A stretch of DNA of 64,000 nucleotides, from NCBI GenBank assembly GCA_904063045.1, contig CAJFCJ010000013.1, positions 124,001-188,000 of the forward strand. The letters are read 5' to 3'. The position numbers and the translations under genes are program-made. Of the stretch, positions 35,105 through 46,106 are shown in pieces. Numbering within the stretch: position 1 is the stretch's first letter; every line of letters begins with the position of its first letter. Below the pieces are notes generated by a model. The model saw only the letters and a program-made list of their open reading frames with translations. It was not told the DNA's origin and did not search any database. The DNA is from Dimorphilus gyrociliatus. Its lineage: Eukaryota; Annelida; Polychaeta; Dinophilidae.

Positions 35105-37506
35105 ACAGTAATATATAATAATCCATATATACGTATATACATTAATTGCAATTGTTTAACAATTAAATAGAATATTGAATACTTATATAACTGTTTATGA
35201 ATATTTAACAAGTTTAATCGTTTATTACATTAAATAATCCAATACGGGAATTAAGGATTTATTTATAGAGTTATAACATTGACCTATTGAACTATTCTAA
35301 AGAGTCTAGCTCAAAGTATTGTCATATATAAAAGCAGAAAGTAAGAGGTGTTTTCTTTTTGCTACTATTACGTAATAAGGAATGATTATTGTAAAGAAAC
35401 ATGGTGGGACGAAGAGAGAGACAGAGAGAGAGAGAGAAAAAGAGAATAGACAAGACGGATGATAGACAGAGAGGTAGTTAATTGTTTAAAAGTAACTAAG
35501 AGTATAAAACATATTTTTTTCCTGGTTGGAATATAAATGCCTACTTTTATCTCTCCTATAGACAGTACAGGTATAAAATATGATAAATATACTTTTATTA
35601 CTTACATAGTCCCAGATTTTCGCATACTAATGAGCCATATTCGGGAACAATATGACTATTAATTCTCGTTATTGGTAAAATTTTCTTTTCCTTTTCGTTA
35701 CCTCGAAAAGAAATACCGAAACCGATATCCTTATCATTAGTTTGAAATTCCCATCTATATTAATTAGATAATTAAACTAGGAGTAATTAAATCATTATCT
35801 ATTAGTTTACTTAAGTATAGAATCCTTTTCTTCCACTTGAAATTTGATAACCAGCTTATCAGCTCTCGGTACGGTAACTTTTTCCAGATGATCTAGAAAG
35901 TTGACATTCTTAAGGTAATACGACTCGGGTATTTTTCCTCCTTGAGTGGCAAGATGACAACACCTTGCATCTCCGTTCGGGCCGGTAAGAGTTCCTCCAA
36001 GGCACTGTGGAAGATATTCGGCGCCTATTTTATCAATGAGTCTCTGCCGAAAATCAGATCCCAAAAATTGTATCTTATTTCTCATATCGTCGCTTAACAA
36101 AGGTTTAGCAATTCTGTATAGTATAGGTAGAAAAGCCGGTGCTTAACGGGAACAAAAGAACGAGGAGGAGGAGGAGGAGGAAGAAAAGAAAAGAATATTA
36201 GAAAATTATAAAGATAACAACACTTTCATGTTTATTACCATTGATAACGTAGAGATATTTTACCATTTCCGGATAATTGTCTTCCAATAGCTGTACCAAG
36301 TACATGTACATTTGAATACCTGAACGCCAAAGGTGGCTCGTACCGCATTTTTCCATATCGAAAATTACTATAATACCATCGATTAGTTTGTTCATCTTGA
36401 TTTGAGCAAACAAATTAAGAAGAGTAAAGAAGAGATAAACGAAATAAAATGAATGGTATATACCTTTACAGTTTGCTGTCTGCAATATTTTTCCATTTTG
36501 TATGCTTGAGATATTGTATTCATTTCCAAATCAGACTTTTTACAAGAGTACATTAAACCCTTCATATCTAATCTTCCGAATAATTCCCATTGAAATGGGT
36601 ATCCATCTTTACTTGTTGGAAAGAGACCAGTTGCCGAGTATCGTTTGATCACCTTTTATTATTATTATTAATATTATCATAATAGTAACGATAACCATCA
36701 ACATCATCATCATCATCATAGTTGTCGTCATTGTTTAATAGATAAAGACAAAAAAAATGAAACAAATAAACAATCTTATGGATCAATTACGATATTAAGA
36801 AAAACAGAATCGTATCATTTTTACCTCGGGCGGATCGTATTTATCAATATTTATCATATCGTTCTGAGCCCGATATTCCATACTCTAAGAATATTATAGA
36901 TAAATATTATTAGGGAAGAGGAGGGAGGGGCGGGGTATGGAAGCGAGAGAAAAAAACATATACGACGAAGAGAGAGAGAAAGAGAGAAAGCGAGATGAAG
37001 AAAAGAGGAAAGTAATGGAATAAATTAGATAATTTTTAAAAGAAACATACATTTCTTATCATCTTCTCTGCTTTATCAATATCGAAGCATCTAGCTGGAA
37101 AAAATAATTACTCTATTAACTTAATAATCAATGTTAATAGTCTAAATGCTTTCTTATTATTATCTGTTTTATTTTTTATACCTTTCAACCATTTTATTAC
37201 GTAATAATCCTCATTATACGGAAGTTCTAGATCGGAAATTCTATCCTTAAACTGTCAATATATAAAAAAAGAGGTGGGGAGAGAGGGTTATATATCTATA
37301 CTGTATATTTATAAAACTATTATCTATTCAGCGTGGAAAAATTATAGATAATCAAGAATCAGCTCATTAAGTCGCCTTATCATTAAAATTATTATTCTTA
37401 TCTTTTCAATCGTAAACAATCTGTATAGATTCTTTCTATTCTTTATTTTTGTACAAACCTTATTTAATATCTCCAATTTGTTATCGTCCAAATCAAATTG
37501 ATTCAT
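34920..37506 (-). CDS. SEC14-like protein, copy 1 (CRAL-TRIO + GOLD)
   Basis: Nine exons give a complete 390-aa product: 37506-37459, 37251-37182, 37094-37051, 36884-36825, 36652-36464, 36395-36239, 36141-35811, 35754-35606 and 35044-34920. Residues about 10-75 are the CRAL-TRIO N-terminal helices (YYVIKWLKARCFDIDKAEKM). The CRAL-TRIO lipid-binding domain follows (about 75-240, with IIVIFDMEKCGTSHLWRSG, NYPEMVKYLYVINAP and LPQCLGGT). A C-terminal GOLD beta-sandwich covers about 245-370 (KWEFQTNDKDIGFGI, RINSHIVPEYGSL, FDNSFSWTKSK). SEC14L proteins bind hydrophobic ligands such as tocopherol, squalene or phosphoinositides in the cytosol and help membrane traffic. This copy is the most divergent of the three. 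It has two extra introns in the N-terminal part and lacks the intron that splits the domain in copies 2 and 3. Confidence 0.9.
35061..35095. repeat. (TA)n microsatellite in last intron of SEC14L copy 1
   Basis: Pure TA run just upstream (on the minus strand) of the acceptor of the last exon; length changes would alter the intron only. Confidence 0.8.
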
Positions 37507-37696
37507 TTCTTAGTATTTCCTAATTTCTTTAACCTTTAAAATGGTCTTGGACAAGAGCCTATCTATGAATCATATATATATAGTGTTTAAACAACTCTTC
37601 ACAAATGGTAACCTTTGACAATGACCTTGTTAAAAATATAGTAGAGCTAATAGGCTGAAAAAAGTTATAAGAAATAATATTAACTATATTGAATAC

Positions 37697-37731
<35 letters not shown>
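37697..37731. repeat. (GA)n microsatellite
   Basis: Pure dinucleotide run upstream of SEC14L copy 1. Confidence 0.85.
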
Positions 37732-37736
<5 letters not shown>

Positions 37737-37849
37737 AAATTCAAAATAAACATGAATGATAATGTATTTATTCTTTATATACAGTATATTATGTTTGAAC
37801 TCTTTAAATCTCTTCTCCTGTTAAAGTAATATATATGAAGTATACATAG

Positions 37850-37854
<5 letters not shown>

Positions 37855-37892
<38 letters not shown>
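37855..37892. repeat. (TA)n microsatellite
   Basis: Pure TA run between SEC14L copies 1 and 2. Confidence 0.85.
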
Positions 37893-37895
<3 letters not shown>

Positions 37896-38214
37896 TTAAC
37901 AGACACAATTATACGTACAATGTTTATGAAAGTACAACAGTATTTATACACTATACATGTATATGCATCGACACGTCATAATCAGGAGTGCATGTACAGA
38001 GTATATACTGAGCATTAATGACGTCATGATAATACAAGTAAATCGGATTTTCCATTACAGTACGGAAGAATTAATAAAAAGAGTTTTTTTTCGCATTAAA
38101 AAAATCAATAATTCTTCGCAAATCATGGCATAAATCGAGGTCGATATTTATTATGAATCATTCCTTTCTATTCCTTTTTTTTATTATTATTATTTTTCGA
38201 TAGTTGATAGTTGA

Positions 38215-40198
38215 TTAACAACGTTCATTATCAGTTAACTTGTCTTCTAATTGGGTTTTCCAATTTTCATCAATTTCCTCTTCTTCCTCTTCGCCCTCTT
38301 TTAATTCTTCGACTTTCATATCAGATGTCTTATCTGGTTTCAATATCTCGATATCGTAATATACGGTTTTACTCCTTGCCCAACTATACGAATTATCAAA
38401 AATAACCAAATCTAAAAGAATTTAAAAATGTAAATTTCAGTCTAATTATTATTATTATTATTATTATTATATAACTCTATGAATATTAATTAGATATGAA
38501 TTTATAATGCTTACAAAGTCCCTTCTCCTGTAGGCGTATAGATCCTGATTCTGGTACGAGATGGCAGTTCAATCTTTTTGGTTGAATTAACGGTTGCATA
38601 TCTTTAACAGAATCTTTTGGATTTTTAGCCTTAAATATTCCAAATCCAACATCATGATTATCCGTTTGAAAAGCGTATTTCAGTGCTGAATTCTCTTCGT
38701 CAACGTTAAATTCAATCCTCTTAGCACTTCCCCTCTTAACATTAATCTTTACTGTATTCTTCTCATTCAATAAACCTTTATCCTTCAAAAAATATGACTT
38801 TGGCACTTCCGTCCCATAAATGACCTTCGTTTTACAAAATTCGTCGCCATTTTCATCTATCTGCGTTCCACCCCAACTGACGGGTAATTGATCAGCTTCA
38901 ATAAACTTGCCAAGAACTTTACTCTTCCAATCACCTAATTGGTTAGATTAGAAAAATGAGAAAGTAAAGTGGAAAAAGAAGAAAGGAGGAAATAGAGAAA
39001 GAAAAGATGCTTACTTCCAAAAATATGAATTTTCCTTTTAGTATCATCACTCATAAATGGTTTTAACACGTTGAATACAAGAGGGAATATCCTTGGCGCT
39101 AGAAAAAGTATAATTGTTTTCTCTCTTAATTACTTATTATTAGTGAGAAATTTAATAAGGGAAAACTATTTCCTATACTATTCGTGTATATATATATATA
39201 TATATATTTGAATATAGTATAATCTCTTCCCAATAGGAGTAGGTACTATTTATTGAATAGAAGATGGAGGGAATTATTTCATACCATTGATAACGTAGGC
39301 AGCACCTAAGAACTCTGGAAAATTCGATTCGTATATCCTTAATACTTCGTACATTTGATCCATTCCTAAAGAAAAAAAATGAAATCGATTTATATTATTA
39401 GTTTTCTTTATCTCTTCTTCTTCTTCTTCCTTCTCTTTCTCTTCCTCTTTTTTTATTATACTTTTATCGTCTAAACAAACATATTATTAAAAAACAAACC
39501 TGGAACGAAGAATTGCTTTAAAGTAAGACCATCCATATCGGCTACTACAGTTGTTTGATCGATCTGCTTTCCCGTCTATGGGATGAGATAGGCGTATATG
39601 TTTTATACTGGATTATAGCATATTATATAGCATATAAAAACCTTAGCAGTTTGTTCCTTTCCTATTTCCAACAATCTCATCATTCGTTTTATATGAAATT
39701 TATGTAAATCAGACTTATTTACCGATCTAAATATTCCTTTAAAATCCATTCCTCTACAAGCCATAAGAAACAAAGGTCTACCATCCGTATCAAAGCCGGT
39801 TGTCCCACCTGTCCAATGCTTCTCCAATACCTCAGGATCCTTAAATTCCGTCAACAGGCTATCAGTACCAAATTCATCCCTCCACTTCATACTATTTCGA
39901 AACATCGATTCAGCTTTCGAAATGTCATAGTTGCGAGCTAAATATGGTTAAAATCATATATACTATATATATATATTATATGTATATACATTTTTACCTT
40001 TAAGCCACTTTACAAGATAATAGTCGGTGTGTGTAGGCCGAATTTCATCCTTAATTACTTCTTTAAACTAGTAGTAAGAATATAAAAGAGTTAGTAATAG
40101 TCCAAGCCAAATTTTAAATATCATACTACCTTAGCTAATATATTCCATTGTTTATCGGTTATTCCTAATTCCTGAGCAGTTAGTTCTAGAGAAGCCAT
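38215..40198 (-). CDS. SEC14-like protein, copy 2 (CRAL-TRIO + GOLD)
   Basis: Eight exons give 430 aa: 40198-40130, 40067-39998, 39937-39642, 39575-39500, 39365-39285, 39098-39015, 38934-38515 and 38411-38215. It starts MASLELTAQELGITDKQWNI. The N-terminal helices contain YYLVKWLKARNYDISKAESM. The CRAL-TRIO domain (about 85-250) contains GGTTGFDTDGRPLFLM, VADMDGLTLKQFFVPG and LPVSWGGTQID. The GOLD domain (about 265-400) contains YFLKDKGL, YAFQTDNHDVGFGIFK and LVPESGSIRL. It ends in an acidic tail with a run of glutamates, absent from copy 1. The family role is cytosolic transfer or sensing of lipophilic ligands coupled to Golgi/secretory function; the ligand cannot be read from sequence. A hairpin lies about 150 bp upstream of the start codon. 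Confidence 0.92.
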
Positions 40199-41179
40199 AT
40201 CTGTCTTTTCTTGCTATCTGGTGTCGAGTAAAAATTTATACTAAAATGTATAAAAAAAAAAAGAGAACAAGCCTATTTTGGTCAGAAAAAAAAAATAAAA
40301 TGATAAAATTACAGTGGCCTATTTCTATTTTTTATGTGTCAAGGTACGGTACCGTTTAAATATGTATTAATTCTATGGATATTTAAACGGTACTAACCAC
40401 GATATTCTCTGGAAATGTACTCTTCTTCTTTAATCTTATTTGTTTTTTGTTCTTAAAAAAAATTGAAATAATCAACTAGTTCCTTTTTCTCGTACTTTAT
40501 TTTTGTTTATTAATATTCATAAACCTATTAACGATGAAATCTTTCTTCCTTCCTTATAGGGTAATGTTATTTCTTCTTTATGTTGTTTTGTTCGTAGACG
40601 TCTATATTTTCTCCATCAATACATTTGTTTTTGGAAGATTCCTTATAGATGTCGTCGTTCTCTTAAGTGAAAGATTTTTAATATTCTACTCAAAACATTC
40701 GAGCAATACGTTTATTGAATACAGACCTCTTTTTTTTTCTCTTTCTGTATTGAACTCTTCATAAAAGCATTTGCCAGCTTGCTCACAGTTCTATCTATCT
40801 ATCTATCTATCTGTTTTTACGCACCTTTGTCTCTCTCTCTCTCTGTCTCTCATATTTTTTACTTTCTTTCTATCTTTCAATTCTTCCAACCCGTAAGAGT
40901 CTTAGGACTTTTCTTCCCCTTTTTTATTGCGAATTACATACTGCCTATATAATATATATATATATATATATACTGTATATAAATAATTAACACTATTTAA
41001 AACGACTATTAATTTATATTTTCCAATAGCATAGTATTATAGTAAGATACTTGATTAAAATTGGAGATTAGTTTTCTTCTTTTTCTTCTTCTTATTGTTA
41101 TTATCATTCTTAGCTTCATCCTCAATCTATATATCTTTCTTTTCTCCTTTCTTTATCATTATATTTACAATATAAACTT
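40199..41179. other. Spacer between SEC14L copies 2 and 3
   Basis: Contains the hairpin at 40349-40393, a CTAT run (about 40792-40811) and (TA)n at about 40952-40972. Open frames at 40534-40764 and 41061-41312 (+) are Phe/Leu/Ile-rich and were rejected. Confidence 0.5.
40349..40393. repeat. Perfect 15-bp inverted repeat upstream of SEC14L copy 2
   Basis: Arms 40349-40363 (gtaccgtttaaatat) and 40379-40393 are exact reverse complements around a 15-base loop. It sits about 150 bp upstream of the copy 2 start codon (40198, minus strand), so a promoter or 5' UTR role is possible. I saw no matching element upstream of copies 1 and 3. Confidence 0.8.
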
Positions 41180-43381
41180 TTATATAATATTTTCAAATTC
41201 GTCGTCACTAGAACCGTCGTCCTCTTTACCCTTGAAACAATCAGCTTCCAAAGTATTTTTTCCATTTTCTCCTAATGCTTCTTCGACATCTTCCAAATTT
41301 TCAACGTCATAGGTTCTTTCCGTATCCGGTTCAATTATTTCGGCTTCGTAGTAGATTGTCTTTCCTTTCGTCCAACTGAAACTATTATCGAAAGCTAAGA
41401 AATCTGCTAGGAAAACGAAAATGAGCGTTTTTTTATCCTATACGATAACATGTTCTTACATAGTCCGGAGTCCCTTAAACTGATAGATCCTGATTCCGGC
41501 ACTAAATGACAATCGACTCTCTTCGATTTTATTAAGGGCGTCATATCTTTAATGGAATCATCTGGAGAATTCGCTTTGAAAATCCCATATCCAATATCGT
41601 AATGATCCGTTTGAAAGACATATCTGAGACACGAATTATCTTTCTGTGCCTCAAATCCTACTTTTTTAACAGATCCGCGTTTAACCTTTAGCTTTAAAGC
41701 TTTATCTTGATTTAGCAGTCCCTGATCTTTTAAGTAAAAAGATCTCGGCACTGTAGAGCCATAGACCACCTTAGATCTGCACCATTCGTCACCATCCCTA
41801 TCGATTTGGGTTCCTCCCCAGCCAAGAGGTAATTGATCTTCGTTAATATGAACACCTATAATCTTTTCCTTCCAATCTCCTATTTGGTAAGAATAATAAA
41901 AAAGATCGTATACAGAGAAAAAGAAGGGAAACCTAATAAAAAAAAGGAATAGTCGCTATCAAAAGAGGAACGCGAAGATATAAGAAGGATATGGGAAAAT
42001 ATATATGGAGAAAAAACTTTTCTTCCCCTCCCCACCTCCACCCCTTTATTTATTCTTCGATAGCTAGTGTTTAAGCGAACGTAGGACTACATTTTCATTT
42101 TCTTATCAGTTGTATCTATATACTGAGAGATCTGTACGGATAAGAAGGCAAGAGCTATACTACTGGGTTACATTATCACTACAAGCTTCTTTTAAACTTA
42201 GGACTATCATTAATACAGCAATAGAGTTGAAGGTTAAACACTTACGGCCATAAATATGAATTTTTTGTTTAGTATCTTCGCTCATAATAGGCTTGACAAC
42301 ATTAAAGATAATCGGAAATATTCGTGGTGCTATTATTCCAATTGAAAAAAGTATATTATAAGAAAGTTTGTACCATCCATCACCAATATTTCATCATTTT
42401 TATTACCGTTTACAACATAAAATGCTCCTAAAAATTCCGGATAATTAGCTTCGTACAACTTCAATATATCGTAAACTTGATTAATTCCTACCAAGAATTA
42501 TTTAAATATAGATCGATAAATTATTAATTAAATATTATATTAAAACCTGGAACGAAGAACTGCTTAAGCGTTAGTCCGTTTAAATCGGCAATTCCAACGG
42601 CTTGATCAATTCTAACATTTAGCTTTTTTTTTATTTTTTATGTTATTAAGAATATTGTAGAAGAGAGGAGGTGCGTCGCGGATGGAGTGGGAAGATGACC
42701 AAAAATGATAGTAGGAGGATAAAGAGGAAAAAGGATAAAAAAATAGTTTATAATATATAATGTTTGTTTTGTTTTTTGTTTCTCTTCTTACTCTTTCCGA
42801 TTCTTCAACGCAAATCTGACGAAATTGCTCCATTTTTAATAGGAAAAACTTTTGCAATTCCGTCTTAGTAACGGATTGAAAAATTCCTTCCAAATCTAAA
42901 TCCTTTGCTGTCAATAAATAAATAGGTCTGTTGTTCCTGTCAAATCCAGTAGTACCTCCAGGTATATAATTCAAAAGAACTTCGGAAGGTTTAAACTTTT
43001 CGACAAGGTCATCGATTTCGAATTCTTTTCTCCATAATAAACTCTTTCTGATCATTATTTGTGCTTTTGAAATATTGAAATTTCTTGCTGTTTTATAAAT
43101 ATACTAATTATAATGGCTTGTTTTATATTGACAAACAAAACGTAAAAATCATAATCAATAAAGAATGTAATACCACCTTTCAGCCATTTTAACAGATAAA
43201 AATCATCGTGATGAGATTGTAGAACATCGTTTAAAGATTGACGAAACTAGAATAATAAAAAAAAAGAGAAATAAAAAAGATAATCTGCGAAAAGTACTGA
43301 AAAATTAACAAAAGAACTTGCTTGTATTAGAATTTCATGTTCCCTTTCGCTCAAATCAAGGTTACTAGAAGAAGATGCCAT
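41180..43381 (-). CDS. SEC14-like protein, copy 3 (CRAL-TRIO + GOLD)
   Basis: Eight exons give 437 aa: 43381-43322, 43246-43177, 43087-42792, 42622-42547, 42487-42407, 42329-42246, 41879-41460 and 41406-41180. Six of the eight exons have exactly the same length as in copy 2 (70, 296, 76, 81, 84 and 420 nt). The first intron appears to use a GC donor (caa|gcaagt), which preserves the family phase. The acceptor before exon 4 lies in an A-tract rather than a pyrimidine tract. CRAL-TRIO motifs include GGTTGFDRNNRPIYLL, IADLNGLTLKQFFVPG and LPLGWGGTQID. GOLD motifs include YVFQTDHYDIGYGIFK and LVPESGSISL. The tail is acidic (GKEDDGSSDDEFENII). Copies 2 and 3 are recent-looking tandem duplicates relative to copy 1. 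Confidence 0.91.
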
Positions 43382-45362
43382 CCTCTTTGAAAAAAGAAAC
43401 AATGTTTGTTTGTTGAATATCAACAGATTTATTATCTAATTTCCAAAAATAACAAAATTAAGATATCGATATAAAGGTAGAAAGAGAGAAAGGAATAGAT
43501 AGATAGATAGAGAGAACGATCGAGCGAGCGAACGAGCGACAAAGAAGAAAAAGTTAAAAATTATCAATAATCTGTAGAAACCAATTGATTTATTTGATAA
43601 ATTTAAACAGATATTTCTTATCTTATAACAAATCTTATTTGATAATATAAATAAATTAATAATGTCAACGTGCTGCCATCTAACAAATAAGTTTAAATTG
43701 TATTTTAAATAGTCATTTAGAGTAAATATTATTATCTACAGATGAATACATAGAAAAGAAAAGTACATAAGACGCGAGATAATTTTATGTAAATATATTT
43801 AAATGAGATTAAAATATATATATATATAGAAAGTGAGAGTAAGTAATAAATATATATGCATGTGCATATATTTTTAAATAACAGAAAGAAGGAAATCATG
43901 GAAAACAATCTGTGATTAATTATTAATATGATTATTATTTCACTATATAAGCTAACTGACTGAGTAAATCACAAATTCTAAAGATATTAAGCAGCAATGA
44001 TGAATTTTCTTCATGTATATTAAATCAATTTTTATTTTATATATATATATATATATATAAATGTATTCAATATATACAAAATATCAATTATAATATACAT
44101 ATATATATATATATATATAAAATATATATAACATATATATATGTATATATTGTAAATCGGTCGAAACTTATTGACAAATGGCAACAGGCGAAAGCATGAA
44201 CAGAAAGCAAAGTCAACTATTGACGTCTTATCGACAAACGCATGACAAACGCAATTCGAACGATGAGAAATACATTTAGGACATGTTCAAGATCAATAAG
44301 GGTAGCGATATTATCCCGTACATAAATATATATATATATATATTTATAGTATATACTATACATATGTATATAAAGAGCTATTTATAACATCTTACTATAT
44401 ACAAATTATGGAATGTTCTGTTATTAATATTCATCTAAAACATATTAAACATGTGCTATACTTTTTGTACGGAATACTTAAAGGAAACATTATTTGACTT
44501 TATTGAATTGTTCCGGTTAATGTTCAATTTTATTGTGTTTGCCTTTAGAATGACTTAACTGTGTGATTTCATTATTACTTTTAATTTCAATGTTCATAAT
44601 TCAGTAGATTATTGAACACTCCCGAGCACTGACAAACTCAACACGTGTTCAATGCGTCGATCGAACTTAAATTGAATGATAGCCACGCTCAAAAAGCCAA
44701 CCAATTGATTTTATATACGCCATTATATCGACCGATATAGTTAATCGAATATCTTGCTGTATGCATCTATTGACTTATTCGAAATAACAATCTGTGGCCA
44801 TATAACTCAAACTTCATGGAAAGGTCACTTTTTTTCTTCTTCTTTCTAAGAGTATAGAAATTTAAGCAACCTTAAAGTTCTAGGTTTCAAGTAGTTCAAT
44901 AAAACAAGGTATATAGTTGAAATAAGAGAATTAACAGTTGAAACTTTTCGCTTGATACTATTCTGCTTCCTTGTATTGTTTCGTAAAGACTAGACATTCT
45001 TTTCATCTTCCAGACGAATTCGAAAGCTTTTACATGTAGAATTTTTAAATTATTCGATAACAACAATGTTGACGTTAATGTGTCTGGCATAACGTTCGAT
45101 ACAAAAAGCGTTTAATAATTAATGTTACTGAATATCGTTTTTACGTTTATAAAAACGCCTACAAATTATATTAGTGAGTTCGGCTCTTCGGATAATACAA
45201 TAGAAGCCGATTCTGTGGTCAATATCCTTAAAACGTCGTCGATCCCTTCGGCAAATTTTCTCTCAATAAAAGCCGATAAGACTGGAAGCAAAATTCGAAA
45301 ACAATTATCACAAAGACAAAAAGTTTCCTTTTCTTTTTCTCAATCATTCAATCACTCACCTA

Positions 45363-45394
<32 letters not shown>

Positions 45395-46106
45395 TTCACT
45401 TTTTTTTTTATTTTTTTTTGTTAAGGATTGTTGATTTATAAAAGGAAAAAACTTTTTCCTTCCGACCCACTTTTTAAAAAATACACACACTTTCTAATAT
45501 ATCGATCAAACATATGGACTTTTCATCAACATATCATGACGAGAAATTTATAGACAAGGACGGCTTTATTGTAATTTTATGGTAAATAATCAAGATACAA
45601 GTTTACTATTGCGCCATTTAATAGTCTGGTTCGGTGGTCGATTATAGTCATTTTCTTATTAGTTTGAAAATGGATTAAGAATATAAATAATTATAAAAAC
45701 ACGAATTTCATGGTAAGATTGCGGTGTAGATATATTTTTTAAAAATTAACCAATTTGTTAATGTGATAAAAATCCATTTTCATCTTTTTAGGACCGGATT
45801 AGTTTATCATCTTAGACGTAGAGAACGTTTGCAAAGAGAGCAGAATATCGATCGAAATCGCGCCGTTTCTCGTTGATTGACGGAGGCTTCCTTCAAAACA
45901 ATTGATCGGTGATTTTCTCGAATAAAAGGCCGAATCGAGCGAATTGATGCATCACTTGATGGCCGATAGCCAGTCTATCCATTCGCAATCGTCAAAGCCT
46001 AAGAATATTGTTTTCGTCGCTAAGAAAGTGAACTGTTCGAATAGTACTATCGATTTGTATTCGATATGACCGATTGATTAGCTAAAATCGCCCGAGAAGA
46101 TCAAAT
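43382..46106. other. Intergenic region between the SEC14L cluster and CUX
   Basis: Divergent promoters are expected here (SEC14L copy 3 on minus, CUX on plus). It contains GATA repeats (about 43495-43511), TA tracts (about 44039-44060, 44099-44120 and 44328-44343) and a CT run (about 45364-45388). GC content rises from about 45800 towards the CUX start, where ATCGAT occurs at 45847 and 46049. A polypyrimidine-AG at about 45791 could end an upstream 5' UTR intron of CUX. An open frame at 45122-45424 is unconvincing. Confidence 0.5.

Larger units (their letters stand above)
37507..38214. other. Spacer between SEC14L copies 1 and 2
   Basis: Contains (GA)n at about 37697-37731 and (TA)n at about 37855-37892. 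It holds the presumed promoter of copy 1 and the 3' flank of copy 2. No coding sequence was found. Confidence 0.5.

Noticed and set aside
45122-45424. 100-codon frame on the + strand
   Set aside because: Ends in a CT microsatellite; no splice partner or recognised domain.
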